Source: Ectothiorhodospira mobilis
GTDB taxonomy: Bacteria; Pseudomonadota; Gammaproteobacteria; Ectothiorhodospirales; Ectothiorhodospiraceae
DNA: 52,126 bases
Direction: 5' to 3'
Assembly: GCF_016584115.1 (NCBI RefSeq)
Contig: NZ_NRSK01000020.1
Coordinates: 1 to 52,126, forward strand
Position numbers and translations under genes: made by a program. Numbering within the stretch: the stretch's first letter is position 1; each line of letters begins with the position of its first letter. The notes below the pieces were generated by a model. The model saw only the letters and a list, made by a program, of their open reading frames with translations. It had not been told where the DNA came from and ran no database searches. Positions 7,195-16,419 of this stretch are shown piece by piece.

Positions 7195-9018
7195 ATGAGC
7201 AGTGATCTGACCGACGTCAAGCAGAAACACATCCGCAATTTCTCGATCATCGCGCATATCGACCACGGCAAGTCCACCCTGGCGGATCGTTTCATCCAGG
7301 TGTGCGGCGGCCTCACGGACCGGGAGATGGCGGAGCAGGTCCTGGATTCCATGGACCTGGAGCGGGAGCGGGGTATCACCATCAAGGCCCAGAGCGTATC
7401 GCTCCCCTATACCGCGCCGGATGGCCAGGTCTACCAGCTCAACTTCATCGACACCCCGGGGCATGTGGACTTCTCCTACGAGGTCTCCCGCTCCCTCTAT
7501 GCCTGCGAGGGGGCCCTTCTGGTGGTGGACGCCTCCCAGGGGGTGGAGGCCCAGAGCGTGGCCAACTGCTACACCGCCATCGACCAGGGTCTGGAGGTGG
7601 TGCCGGTGCTGAACAAGATCGACCTGCCTGCCGCCGACCCCGACCGGGTGTGCCAGGAGATCGAGGAGATCATCGGCATCGAGGCCCACGACGCCCTGCG
7701 GGTGAGCGCCAAGACGGGGGAGGGGGTGCCGGAGCTGCTGGAGGCCCTGGTGCAGCGCATCCCGCCGCCGGAAGGGGACCCCGATGGGCCCCTGAAGGCC
7801 CTGATCATCGACTCCTGGTTCGACAACTACCTGGGGGTGGTGGCCCTGGTGCGGGTGAAGCAGGGCTGCCTGCGCCCCAAGCAGAAGATCGTCACCATGG
7901 CCACCGGCCGCACCCACCTGGTGGACAAGGTGGGCATCTTCACCCCCAAACCCACGCCCTGCGACGAGCTGTCCACGGGGCAGGTGGGGTTCGTGGTGGC
8001 CACCATCAAGGACATCAGCGGGGCCAAGGTGGGGGACACCATCACCAGTGCCGATCATCCCTCCGATGCGCCGATTCCCGGGTTCAAGGAGGTGCAGCCC
8101 CGGGTCTTCGCCGGCATCTTCCCGGTGAGCGCCGATGACTTCAACGACCTGCGCGACGCCCTGGACAAGCTGCGGCTCAACGATGCCTCCCTGCAGTATG
8201 AGCCGGAGACCTCCCAGGCCCTGGGCTTCGGTTTCCGCTGCGGCTTTCTGGGGATGCTCCACATGGAGATCATCCAGGAACGTCTGGAGCGGGAATACGG
8301 CCTGGATCTGATCACCACCGCGCCCACGGTCATCTACGAGGTGGAGACCACCGACGGCGAGGTGCTCTCCATCCACAACCCGTCGCAGCTGCCGCCGGTG
8401 AACCAGGTGGCGGAGATCCGCGAACCCATCATCAGCGCCAGTATCCTTGTACCCCAGGAGTACGTGGGGGCGGTGATCGGCCTGTGCACGGAAAAGCGGG
8501 GTGTGCAGACCAAGATGCACTATGTGGGTCAGCAGATCGCCCTCGGGTATGACATGCCCATGTCCGAGGTGGTGATGGACTTCTTCGACCGCCTCAAGTC
8601 GGTGAGCCGCGGCTACGCCTCCTTCGACTACGAATTCAAGCAGTTCGAGGCCTCGCCCCTGGTGAAGGTGGACATCCTCATCAATGGCGACCGGGTGGAC
8701 GCCCTGTCCATCATCGTCCACCGGGACCAGTCCCAGACCCGGGGGCGGGATCTGATCGAACGCATGGCGGAACTGATCCCCCGGCAGATGTTCGAGGTGG
8801 CCATCCAGGCGGCCATCGGTTCCAAGATCATCGCCCGCTCCACGGTCAAGGCCATGCGCAAGAACGTCACGGCCAAATGCTACGGCGGCGACGCCACGCG
8901 CAAGCGCAAGTTGCTGGAGAAACAGAAGGCCGGCAAGAAACGCATGAAGAACATCGGCCGCGTGGAGGTGCCCCAGGAGGCCTTCCTGGCGGTGCTGCAG
9001 GTGGATCACAAGAACTGA
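7195..9018 (+). CDS. lepA: LepA/EF4, ribosome-associated translational GTPase
   Basis: This 607-residue protein has the usual size for LepA. The GTPase domain shows G1 AHIDHGKS, switch RGITIKAQ, G3 DTPGH and G4 NKID. It then has EF-G-like domains II, III and V and the LepA-specific C-terminal domain ([20 protein letters not shown]). It binds ribosomes and affects elongation, back-translocation or 30S assembly. The frame is open 158 codons further upstream, but homology starts at ATG 7195. lepB follows after 37 bp. Confidence 0.97.
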   Translation: MSSDLTDVKQKHIRNFSIIAHIDHGKSTLADRFIQVCGGLTDREMAEQVLDSMDLERERGITIKAQSVSLPYTAPDGQVYQLNFIDTPGHVDFSYEVSRSLYACEGALLVVDASQGVEAQSVANCYTAIDQGLEVVPVLNKIDLPAADPDRVCQEIEEIIGIEAHDALRVSAKTGEGVPELLEALVQRIPPPEGDPDGPLKALIIDSWFDNYLGVVALVRVKQGCLRPKQKIVTMATGRTHLVDKVGIFTPKPTPCDELSTGQVGFVVATIKDISGAKVGDTITSADHPSDAPIPGFKEVQPRVFAGIFPVSADDFNDLRDALDKLRLNDASLQYEPETSQALGFGFRCGFLGMLHMEIIQERLEREYGLDLITTAPTVIYEVETTDGEVLSIHNPSQLPPVNQVAEIREPIISASILVPQEYVGAVIGLCTEKRGVQTKMHYVGQQIALGYDMPMSEVVMDFFDRLKSVSRGYASFDYEFKQFEASPLVKVDILINGDRVDALSIIVHRDQSQTRGRDLIERMAELIPRQMFEVAIQAAIGSKIIARSTVKAMRKNVTAKCYGGDATRKRKLLEKQKAGKKRMKNIGRVEVPQEAFLAVLQVDHKN

Positions 9019-9055
9019 GCACCGCCCCGGGGCGGTCTGGAGAAGGGGGAAGGCA

Positions 9056-9859
9056 TTGGATCTGGAACTGGCACTGGTCCTGGGCACGGCGGTCACCGGC
9101 CTTGTCTGGCTGGCACATGCCCTCTGGCAGCGTCTGCGGGCCCGCTCACAGGGGCCGGATGCAGGGGGGGAGGCCCCGGGTCGGGGAAAGGGGAAGGAGC
9201 CCTGGTATGTGGAATACGCCCGCTCCTTCTTCCCGGTGCTGCTGGTGGTGCTGCTGCTGCGCAGCTTCGTGGCCGAACCGTTCCGCATCCCCTCCGGGTC
9301 CATGATGCCCACCCTGCTGGTGGGGGACTTCATCCTGGTGAACAAGTTCGCCTACGGCCTGCGCCTGCCCGTGGTGCACACCCGGATCCTGGATACCGGA
9401 AGCCCCGCGCGCGGCGATGTGGCCGTGTTCCGCTTCCCCCGCCGGCCCAGCGAGGACTACATCAAGCGCATCGTGGGGCTCCCGGGGGACCGGGTGGCCT
9501 TCCGGGACAAGCGCCTGTACATCAATGGCGAGCAGGTGCCCGTGGAGATCCTGGGGCGCTATGAGGGGGATGGGGCCGGGGAGGCGATGACCGGGGCCCG
9601 TTTGCTGGAGGAACGCCTCGGGCAGGTGCAGCATCGCATCCTGGAATGGCCCGGGCGTCCCTCGCCCCAGGGGGAGGTGAAAGTCCCCGAGGGGATGTAT
9701 TTCGTCCTGGGGGACAACCGGGACAATAGCAACGACAGCCGGTTCTGGGGCTTCGTCCCCGAACAGAGCCTGGTGGGCCGGGCCATGCTCATCTGGATGA
9801 ACTGGGACCCGGTGGCGCACACGGTGCGCCTTGAACGGCTGGGGGATCGGATCCGGTGA
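9056..9859 (+). CDS. lepB: Signal peptidase I
   Basis: This 267-residue inner-membrane protease removes signal peptides from exported proteins. Two N-terminal membrane segments (about residues 4-22 and 58-74) are followed by box B, IPSGSMMPTL, with the nucleophile Ser82, and box D, YIKRIVGLPGD, with the general base Lys137. Box E is LGDNRDNSNDSRFWG. The start is TTG 9056 with AGAAGGGGGA just upstream; there is no ATG before the first membrane segment in this frame, so the non-ATG start seems real. It lies between lepA and rnc as in most gammaproteobacteria. Confidence 0.95.
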   Translation: MDLELALVLGTAVTGLVWLAHALWQRLRARSQGPDAGGEAPGRGKGKEPWYVEYARSFFPVLLVVLLLRSFVAEPFRIPSGSMMPTLLVGDFILVNKFAYGLRLPVVHTRILDTGSPARGDVAVFRFPRRPSEDYIKRIVGLPGDRVAFRDKRLYINGEQVPVEILGRYEGDGAGEAMTGARLLEERLGQVQHRILEWPGRPSPQGEVKVPEGMYFVLGDNRDNSNDSRFWGFVPEQSLVGRAMLIWMNWDPVAHTVRLERLGDRIR

Positions 9860-9916
9860 GGCAGGGACGGATCGATCCCGGCATCCCCAGGCAACCTTTC
9901 TGAAGAGGTGACAGTC

Positions 9917-10279
9917 ATGCACAGACAAAGCGGCGGCGGCATCACGCAATGGTTTCTCCTCATCGCGGCCATCGTCCTGGTGGGGACGGTGGCCTTCCGG
10001 CTCATCCCCATCTATGCCGAGAACTGGACGGTGGTGTCCATCGTCGAGGATGTGGTGGACCGGCCCGGGGCCCGGGACAAGAACATCCGCCAGCTGCGCA
10101 GCGAGCTGGGCAAGGGATTCCAGGTGAATTCCGTGGACTCGGTGGAACCGGAGGTCATCTCCCTGGAGGAGAAGGAGGGCATCCAGACCCTGCGCCTGCA
10201 GTACGAGACACGCACCCACCTGTTGGGCAATCTGGATGCCGTGGTGGTGGTGGACCGCAGTTATCACCTCGCCCAATGA
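9917..10279 (+). CDS. DUF4845 membrane-anchored protein
   Basis: This 120-residue protein has one N-terminal membrane segment (WFLLIAAIVLVGTVAFRLI) and a small periplasmic domain (residues 33-120). It matches the DUF4845 family, which is typically encoded between lepB and rnc. Its role is unknown. ATG 9917 is well placed after GAAGAGG; a GTG three codons earlier falls inside that ribosome-binding site. The stop overlaps the rnc start (ATGA). Confidence 0.85.
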   Translation: MHRQSGGGITQWFLLIAAIVLVGTVAFRLIPIYAENWTVVSIVEDVVDRPGARDKNIRQLRSELGKGFQVNSVDSVEPEVISLEEKEGIQTLRLQYETRTHLLGNLDAVVVVDRSYHLAQ

Positions 10280-10959
10280 GTACAGGACGGCTGTTTGAAC
10301 TGCTCCCCGCCCCGGTGCGGGATTCCACGGAGCTGCGCCAGGCCCTGACCCATCGCAGCGCCGCGCCGCGGCACAACGAGCGCCTGGAGTTTCTGGGGGA
10401 TGGCGTGCTCAACTTCGTCATCGCCGCGCAGCTCTACGAGATGCGGCCCGAGGCCCCGGAGGGGGAACTCAGCCGTCTGCGGGCGGCCCTGGTGAACAAG
10501 GACAGTCTGGCGGCCATCGCCCGGGAGATGGACATGGGGGCCGTCCTCAGTCTGGGGGAGGGGGAGCGCAAGAGCGGCGGCCACCGCCGCGACTCCATCC
10601 TGGCGGACGCCCTGGAGGCGGTGATCGGCGCCGTCTACCTCCAGGAGGGGTTCGAGGCCACCCGGGCCTTCGTGCTGGCCCTCTACGCCCAACGCCTCCA
10701 GGACCTGCCCAGCGCGGAGTCCCTCAAGGATCCCAAGACCCGTCTGCAGGAATGGCTGCAGCGCCGGGGCCTGGAGACCCCGGAATACCGGCTCCTGGAG
10801 GTGACGGGCAAGCCCCACGACCAGCACTTTCGCTCCGCCTGCCGCATTCCCGGGCGCGACCTGGAGTGCGTGGGCGAGGGCAGCAGCCGGCGCCGGGCGG
10901 AACAGGCCGCCGCCCAGCAGGCCCTGGACACCCTGGCCGCGGCTCCGGAGGAGACATGA
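10276..10959 (+). CDS. rnc: Ribonuclease III
   Basis: This 227-residue double-strand-specific endoribonuclease processes rRNA precursors and some mRNAs. It shows the RNase III signature NERLEFLGDGVL, the second acidic site DALEAVIGAVYL, and a C-terminal dsRNA-binding domain (about 155-225, DPKTRLQEWLQ to RRAEQAAAQQAL). It is coupled by 4-bp overlaps to DUF4845 upstream and era downstream. In E. coli RNase III cleaves the leader of its own rnc-era-recO mRNA; that may hold here but cannot be seen. Confidence 0.96.
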   Translation: MSTGRLFELLPAPVRDSTELRQALTHRSAAPRHNERLEFLGDGVLNFVIAAQLYEMRPEAPEGELSRLRAALVNKDSLAAIAREMDMGAVLSLGEGERKSGGHRRDSILADALEAVIGAVYLQEGFEATRAFVLALYAQRLQDLPSAESLKDPKTRLQEWLQRRGLETPEYRLLEVTGKPHDQHFRSACRIPGRDLECVGEGSSRRRAEQAAAQQALDTLAAAPEET

Positions 10960-11888
10960 ACATGCAGGATCCACCCGCCTCTCCCGCCCCGCAGGCGGAC
11001 ACCCGCTGCGGCTATGTGGCCATCGTCGGCCGCCCCAACGTGGGTAAGTCCACCCTGCTGAACCACCTGGTGGGGGAGAAGATCGCCGCCGCCAGCCGCA
11101 AGGCCCAGACCACCCGCCACCGCATCCGCGGCCTGATCACCCGCGGCCTGGATCAGCTGGTGCTGGTGGACACCCCCGGCATGGATCCGGACGCCCCGAA
11201 GCTCCTGGGTCAGGTGCTCAACCGCACCGCCGAGGCGGTGCTGCACGACGTGGACGCGGTGATCTTCGTGGTGGAGGCGGACCGCTGGCAGGCTGCGGAC
11301 GAGGCCATGGCCCGGCTCCTGGAGGACTGCGGCCGTCCCCTGGTGCTGGTGGTGAACAAGGTGGACCGGCTCAAGGACAAGGGCCGTCTGCTGCCCTTCA
11401 TCGACCGGCTGCGCCAGCGCCTGGAGTTTTGCGAGGTGGTCCCCCTGTCCGCCCTCAAGGGGGTGAACGTGGAGCCGCTGGTGGAGGCCCTGATGGCCCG
11501 GCTGCCGCCGGGGCCCCATCTGTTCCCGGAGGACGAGATCACCGACCGGCCGCAGCGCTTCCGTGTCGCCGAGGTGATCCGCGAGCAGCTCCTGGAGCGC
11601 CTGGGCCAGGAGGTGCCCTATGCCACCTCCGTGGACGTGGAGCGCTGGGAGGAGAAGGGGGATATAGTGCACATCGACGCCGTCATCTGGGTGGAGCGGG
11701 AGAACCAGAAGGCCATCGTGGTGGGCAAGGGTGGCCGCATGATCAAGGCCGTGGGCATGGGCGCGCGCCGCGAGCTGGAGGCCCTGCTGCAGCGCCGGGT
11801 GATGCTCCGGCTCTGGGCGAAGGTGCGTGAGTCCTGGCAGGCGGACCTGGCGGGTATCCGCCGCATGGGGATCGACGTGGACCCGTGA
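10956..11888 (+). CDS. era: Era GTPase, 30S ribosome assembly factor
   Basis: This 310-residue protein has GTPase motifs GRPNVGKST (G1), DTPGM (G3), NKVD (G4) and SALKG (G5), and a C-terminal KH domain with the IVVGKGGRMIKAVG motif that binds the 3' end of 16S rRNA. The frame extends upstream within rnc, but ATG 10956 overlaps the rnc stop (ATGA) and gives the normal length. It overlaps recO by 4 bp. Confidence 0.97.
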   Translation: MNMQDPPASPAPQADTRCGYVAIVGRPNVGKSTLLNHLVGEKIAAASRKAQTTRHRIRGLITRGLDQLVLVDTPGMDPDAPKLLGQVLNRTAEAVLHDVDAVIFVVEADRWQAADEAMARLLEDCGRPLVLVVNKVDRLKDKGRLLPFIDRLRQRLEFCEVVPLSALKGVNVEPLVEALMARLPPGPHLFPEDEITDRPQRFRVAEVIREQLLERLGQEVPYATSVDVERWEEKGDIVHIDAVIWVERENQKAIVVGKGGRMIKAVGMGARRELEALLQRRVMLRLWAKVRESWQADLAGIRRMGIDVDP

Positions 11889-12586
11889 ACCGCATTCAGG
11901 GCAGCCCCGGCTATGTACTCCACGCCCGCCCCTACCGCGAGAGCAGCCAGCTGCTGGAACTGCTCACCCCCGGGGAGGGGCGCATCGCGGCGGTGCTGCG
12001 GGGAGGGCGGGGCCGCGGTCGGGGCACCGCCCGGCCCTTCGTGCGCCTGGACCTGGCCTGGTCCGGCCGGGGCGAGGTGCAGACCCTGAACCGCTGCGAC
12101 GAGGCCGCGGTGCTGCACCTGACGGGGGCGCGGGCGGTCTGCGGCCTCTATGTGAACGAGCTGGCGGTGAAGCTGCTGCCCCGGCAGCTGCCCGATCCCG
12201 GATTCTATGCCGCCTACGAGGCGGTCCTCACCGGCCTGGCCGATCCCGCAATGCCGCCGGAGCCCGGTCTGCGCCGCTACGAGCTGGCCCTGCTGCGGCT
12301 GCTGGGGGAGGGGCTGGACTTCATCGACCCGGCGGCCCTGGAGGCCCAGGTCACCTACGTGGTGCCTCCCCAGGCCCCGCCCCGGCCGGCGGCCCCCGGC
12401 GAGGATTCCCCCTATGCCATCGCCGGTGACAGCCTCGCCGCCCTGCTGCAGGACCGCCTGCAGGGACGCGGGCAGCAGCGGGAGGCACAGCGCCTGTTGC
12501 GCCGCCTGCTGGAACACCACCTGGAAGGAAAACCCATCGTCTCACGCCAACTCATCGCCCGCGGGCGATCGGATCGAACATCATGA
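11885..12586 (+). CDS. recO: DNA repair protein RecO
   Basis: This 233-residue recombination mediator helps load RecA onto SSB-coated DNA in the RecFOR pathway. An N-terminal OB-fold ([20 protein letters not shown]) is followed by a helical domain ([15 protein letters not shown], then [16 protein letters not shown]). The zinc cysteines of some RecO proteins are not apparent, as in many gammaproteobacteria. It starts with GTG at 11885, overlapping era (GTGA). Confidence 0.93.
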   Translation: MNRIQGSPGYVLHARPYRESSQLLELLTPGEGRIAAVLRGGRGRGRGTARPFVRLDLAWSGRGEVQTLNRCDEAAVLHLTGARAVCGLYVNELAVKLLPRQLPDPGFYAAYEAVLTGLADPAMPPEPGLRRYELALLRLLGEGLDFIDPAALEAQVTYVVPPQAPPRPAAPGEDSPYAIAGDSLAALLQDRLQGRGQQREAQRLLRRLLEHHLEGKPIVSRQLIARGRSDRTS

Positions 12587-13332
12587 ATGCCGCAACGACA
12601 CCACTGCGACTCGGGGTCAACATCGACCATCTGGCCACCATCCGCCAGGCCCGGGGCACGCCCTATCCCGACCTGCGTGAGGCGGTGCGCCGGGTGGAGG
12701 ACGCCGGGGCCGACATCATCACCCTCCACCTGCGGGAGGACCGGCGCCATATCCAGGATGCCGATGTCTATGGCCTGCGCCCTGTGCTGCGCACCGGCAT
12801 GAACCTGGAGATGGCCCCCACCCCGGAGATGCATGCCATCGCCCTGGATGTGCGGCCCGAGGCCTGTTGCCTGGTGCCGGAGCGGCGCGAGGAGCTCACC
12901 ACCGAGGGGGGGCTGGATGTCCTGGGCAAGGAGGCGCATCTCAAGGCCTTCTGCGCGGAACTGGTGCGGGCGGGGATCCAGGTGTCCCTGTTCGTGGAAC
13001 CGGAGCATGCCCATCTGGACGCCGCCCGGCGCATCGGGGCGCCGGTGGTGGAGCTGCACACCGGCGCCTACGCCAACGCCGCCGATGCACAGACGCGCCA
13101 GGCCCTGCTGGAGAAGATCCGGGACGCCGCCCGCTATGGCCGGGACCAGGGCCTGGTGGTCAACGCCGGTCACGGCCTGGATTACGACAACGTGGGGCCG
13201 GTGGCGGCCATCCCGGAGTTGCATGAACTCAACATCGGCCACGCCATCGTGGCCCGGGCCCTGTTCGACGGCCTTGGACCGGCGGTGGCCGGGATGCGCG
13301 CGCGCATGGACGCGGCCCGGGCATGCGCCTGA
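12583..13332 (+). CDS. pdxJ: Pyridoxine 5'-phosphate synthase
   Basis: This 249-residue TIM-barrel enzyme condenses 3-amino-1-hydroxyacetone-1-phosphate (from PdxA) with 1-deoxy-D-xylulose-5-phosphate to form pyridoxine phosphate. Visible family blocks are [36 protein letters not shown]-like [21 protein letters not shown] and [10 protein letters not shown], which supply the phosphate and metal-free active-site residues. It overlaps recO by 4 bp and acpS by 10 bp. The DXP substrate is itself linked to the isoprenoid pathway represented here by dxr. Confidence 0.97.
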   Translation: MNAATTPLRLGVNIDHLATIRQARGTPYPDLREAVRRVEDAGADIITLHLREDRRHIQDADVYGLRPVLRTGMNLEMAPTPEMHAIALDVRPEACCLVPERREELTTEGGLDVLGKEAHLKAFCAELVRAGIQVSLFVEPEHAHLDAARRIGAPVVELHTGAYANAADAQTRQALLEKIRDAARYGRDQGLVVNAGHGLDYDNVGPVAAIPELHELNIGHAIVARALFDGLGPAVAGMRARMDAARACA

Positions 13333-13703
13333 TCGGGGTGGGCACGGATATCGTCTCCATCCCCCGGGTGGAGGCGGCCCTGGCGCGGCGGGGGGAGGCC
13401 TTCGCCCGCCGCATCCTGCATCCCGAGGAGTGGGCCGCCTTTTGTGCAAGCCCCGCCCCGGCGGCCCTGCTGGCACGACGCTTCGCCGCCAAGGAGGCGG
13501 CGGCCAAGGCCCTGGGGGTGGGCCTGGGGGCGGATATGGGGCTGCAGGATGCCCGGGTGTGCAGCGACCCCCGGGGCAAGCCCCTGCTGCGCTTGTCTGG
13601 AAGGGGTCAGGAAACGGCCCGGCGCCTGGGGGTGGTGCAGATGGAGCTCAGCCTCTCGGACGAGCGGGAATTCGCCCTGGCCTTCGTGGTCATGAGCGGC
13701 TGA
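13323..13703 (+). CDS. acpS: Holo-[acyl-carrier-protein] synthase
   Basis: This 126-residue phosphopantetheinyl transferase moves 4'-phosphopantetheine from CoA to the serine of apo-ACP, enabling fatty acid and lipid A synthesis. It shows the two signatures [14 protein letters not shown] (Mg-binding Asp) and [14 protein letters not shown]. It ends the lepA-acpS run. Its last 14 bp overlap the end of the convergent kinase gene, which leaves no room for a terminator between them. Confidence 0.95.
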   Translation: MRLIGVGTDIVSIPRVEAALARRGEAFARRILHPEEWAAFCASPAPAALLARRFAAKEAAAKALGVGLGADMGLQDARVCSDPRGKPLLRLSGRGQETARRLGVVQMELSLSDEREFALAFVVMSG

Positions 13704-16419
13704 CCCCGGTATCCCAGGCCTGGAGCAGCCGCTGCACCTGGGTGTGCAGATCCGCCCGCAGCCCCTCCACGTCCTCCTCACCCGCCCGCAGGGCCTGTTC
13801 CAGGGCGGCGGCGGACTGCTCCAGAGTCGGTACGGCGCAATAGCGGGCCGCCCCCTTGAGGCGGTGGGCCAGTTCCACCAGTTCCTCGAACGGCAGGTCC
13901 GGCCGCTGGAGCTCGCCCCGGGCCGAGCGCAGGTCCTTCAGCAGCAGCCAGCGCAGTTCCTCGGCCAGCTCTGGACATCCCCCTGCGGCCTGTACCGCCT
14001 GTTGTGGATCGTGCAGGCCCTCTTCCGTTCCGGTCTTGGGGGCCCATGCCCCGTTGGCCTGGGGTGTGCTGCGGATGGCCGCCCGCAGCTGCGCCTGGGT
14101 GATGGGCTTGGACAGGACCTGATCAAAGCCCATGGCCAGCAGGGATTCCCGGAACTCGGGACGGGCATCGGCGGTGAGGGCGATGACGAAGGCCCCCGGA
14201 TCCTCCTCCCGGATGGCCTGCAGGGCCTGGGGTCCGTTCTGCACCGGCATGTGCACGTCCATGAGTACGGCGTCGCAGGGTTCCTCCCGGTAGCGCGTCA
14301 CCGCTTCGCGGCCATCCTCCGCCTCGTCCACGATACCACCGGCACGGCGCAGGAAGGTCTTCAGCAGGTGGCGGTTGACCGCATTGTCGTCGGCGATGAG
14401 GATGCGCCAGCCGTCGATGCCCGGCGGGTCGTTGGCGGGCGCTTCCGCGACCGTCGGCGGTGTCCCTGCCAGCCGCTGCAGGGTCTGGTGCAGGTGTGCC
14501 TCCAGGGTGCGCGACGAGATCATGGGGGGCATGAGCACGGCCCCCTGGCGCCGCAGGGCCGTGGTCAGATCCTCGGGCAGATGGGCGAAGGCGGCGAGGA
14601 TGAGCCGTGGGATGCGGTGGCCCTGTGTGCGCAGCAGCGTGTCCAGACCCGGGTCCCCGTGCTGCGGCCAGACCAGGGCCAGGGCGCGCTCCGGCCCTTC
14701 TTGCAGGGCCTGCAACAAGGCTTCCAGGGAGTCGCAGGGGCGGTGATCGATGCCCAGGGCCCGCAGGCAGGCGCTGCAGGCCTGCAGCGCCTCGGCATCG
14801 TCCATCAGGAGATACACCGCATCCACGGCGGGGGGCGACACCGGGCGGGGCGGGGTGTCGTCGGGGGACACCGGCAGGTTGAGGTGGAAGGTGCTGCCCT
14901 CGTCCGGCTGGCTCTCCACATGGATTTCCCCCTGCAGTGCCTGCAGCAGCCCGCGGGTGATGCTCAGTCCCAGGCCGGCGCCCGTACCCCTGCGGCTGCC
15001 CTCCCGGTTCACCTGATAAAAGGGTTCGAAGATGGATTCCCGCTGGTCCTCGGGGATGCCGGGGCCGAAATCCTGCACCTCCATCTCCAGCAGCAGGGCG
15101 GGGGCGAAGGGGCGGATGCCGATGCGCACGATCACCCGCCCATTGCGGGTGAACTTGACCGCATTGCTGAGCAGGTTGGTGAGCACCTGCTTGATGCGCA
15201 TGGCATCGGAGACCAACCGCTGCGGGATATCCGGGTCCATGTACACGACCACATCCACGGCCTGATGCCCCCCTCCCTGACGGCAGACCCGGGCCACCTC
15301 CGCCACCAGTTGTTCCAGATCGAACGGGGCCTTTTCCAGGGGCAGGTTGCCGGATTCAATGCGGGAGATGTCCAGCAGGTCGTTGACCAGCTTGAGGGTG
15401 TCCTGGCTGGATTCATCGATGACCGCGACCCAGGTGCGCACCTGTTCATCCAGGTCGCTGCGCTGCCGCAGCAGCTCGATATAGCCACGGATCGCCGTCA
15501 GCGGGGTGCGCAGTTCGTGGCTGATGCTGGCCAGGAACTGGGACTTGCGCCGGTTGGCCAGGTCGGCCTCGGCCCGGGCCCGGGTGAGGGCGCGGTTCTT
15601 CTCGTCGATCTCCGCCAGCTTCTCCTGCAGGCTGCGGGTGGCCTGGTTCACCCGCTCCGCCATGGAGCGCTGGGAGCGTTCGATGCTCTCGGCCATGGCA
15701 TTGATCCCCCGCTGCAGCACCCCCAGTTCCCCGCTGACCCGGGCCCGGCTGCGGGCCGACAGGTCGCCGCGGCCGATGTGGCGCACGGTGGCGGCGATCC
15801 CCTCCAGGGGCCGGGACAGGCGCAGACTCCAGCGCAGTACCAGCAGCCAGGTGAGCAGTACGATGATCAGGATCAGGGCCAGGCTCTGCAGCACCCAGCG
15901 GATCTGATGCACCAGGGTGGGCTGGCTGGTGAGGCTCACGGACACGCTGCCCAGCAGCCTTGGGTCCTCCGCCAGGGCCCCTTCCATGGGGTCGGGCAGG
16001 GGCAGGTCGTATTCATCCAGGGCCGTCAGGGTGATGCGCTCCCGGAACGGGCGTACCTCGGCGTCGAACAGGTGGGCCGCCACCCAGGGCAGGAGTGCGT
16101 TTTCCCCGTCCGGCTCCTGCATCTCCTGGCGGTGGGTATAGAGTGGCCGGCCCCGCCGGTCGCGGATGATCACCTCCACCACATCGGGCTGGGCCCGGGC
16201 CTTGGCGGTGACCGCCTCCAGATACTGGCGGTTGCCGGAGATGACGCCGTATTCGGCGGCCGGGGCGAGGAAGGCCACCAGCATGTGGCCCCGCTCCATC
16301 ATCTGGGCCTCCAGTTCCCGCACCTTGACCCCCGTCCAGTAGACCGTCAGCGCCATCGCCACCGCCAGGGTGGGCAGGAGGGCCAGGGCCAGGATGCGGT
16401 AGCGGATGCGCCCCTGCAT
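13690..16419 (-). CDS. barA: BarA/GacS-type hybrid sensor histidine kinase
   Basis: This 909-residue inner-membrane kinase has the BarA order: membrane segment (8-27), periplasmic region with EYGVISGNRQ (30-172), second segment (177-196), HAMP (197-250), coiled coil, dimerisation domain with His301 in SISHELRTPL, and an ATPase domain (NLLSNAVKFT, DFGPGIPE, GTGAGLGLS). A degenerate receiver (about 533-645, lacking the phospho-Asp) is followed by a true receiver (Asp721, Lys771) and an HPt domain (His852). The family signals to UvrY/GacA and the Csr small RNAs. The start at 16419 overlaps the previous stop by 1 bp. Location near cysM and rlmD resembles the barA/gacS neighbourhood of other gammaproteobacteria, but coupling to the two genes upstream means the input may be specialised. 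Confidence 0.85.
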   Translation of the reverse strand: MQGRIRYRILALALLPTLAVAMALTVYWTGVKVRELEAQMMERGHMLVAFLAPAAEYGVISGNRQYLEAVTAKARAQPDVVEVIIRDRRGRPLYTHRQEMQEPDGENALLPWVAAHLFDAEVRPFRERITLTALDEYDLPLPDPMEGALAEDPRLLGSVSVSLTSQPTLVHQIRWVLQSLALILIIVLLTWLLVLRWSLRLSRPLEGIAATVRHIGRGDLSARSRARVSGELGVLQRGINAMAESIERSQRSMAERVNQATRSLQEKLAEIDEKNRALTRARAEADLANRRKSQFLASISHELRTPLTAIRGYIELLRQRSDLDEQVRTWVAVIDESSQDTLKLVNDLLDISRIESGNLPLEKAPFDLEQLVAEVARVCRQGGGHQAVDVVVYMDPDIPQRLVSDAMRIKQVLTNLLSNAVKFTRNGRVIVRIGIRPFAPALLLEMEVQDFGPGIPEDQRESIFEPFYQVNREGSRRGTGAGLGLSITRGLLQALQGEIHVESQPDEGSTFHLNLPVSPDDTPPRPVSPPAVDAVYLLMDDAEALQACSACLRALGIDHRPCDSLEALLQALQEGPERALALVWPQHGDPGLDTLLRTQGHRIPRLILAAFAHLPEDLTTALRRQGAVLMPPMISSRTLEAHLHQTLQRLAGTPPTVAEAPANDPPGIDGWRILIADDNAVNRHLLKTFLRRAGGIVDEAEDGREAVTRYREEPCDAVLMDVHMPVQNGPQALQAIREEDPGAFVIALTADARPEFRESLLAMGFDQVLSKPITQAQLRAAIRSTPQANGAWAPKTGTEEGLHDPQQAVQAAGGCPELAEELRWLLLKDLRSARGELQRPDLPFEELVELAHRLKGAARYCAVPTLEQSAAALEQALRAGEEDVEGLRADLHTQVQRLLQAWDTGVSRS

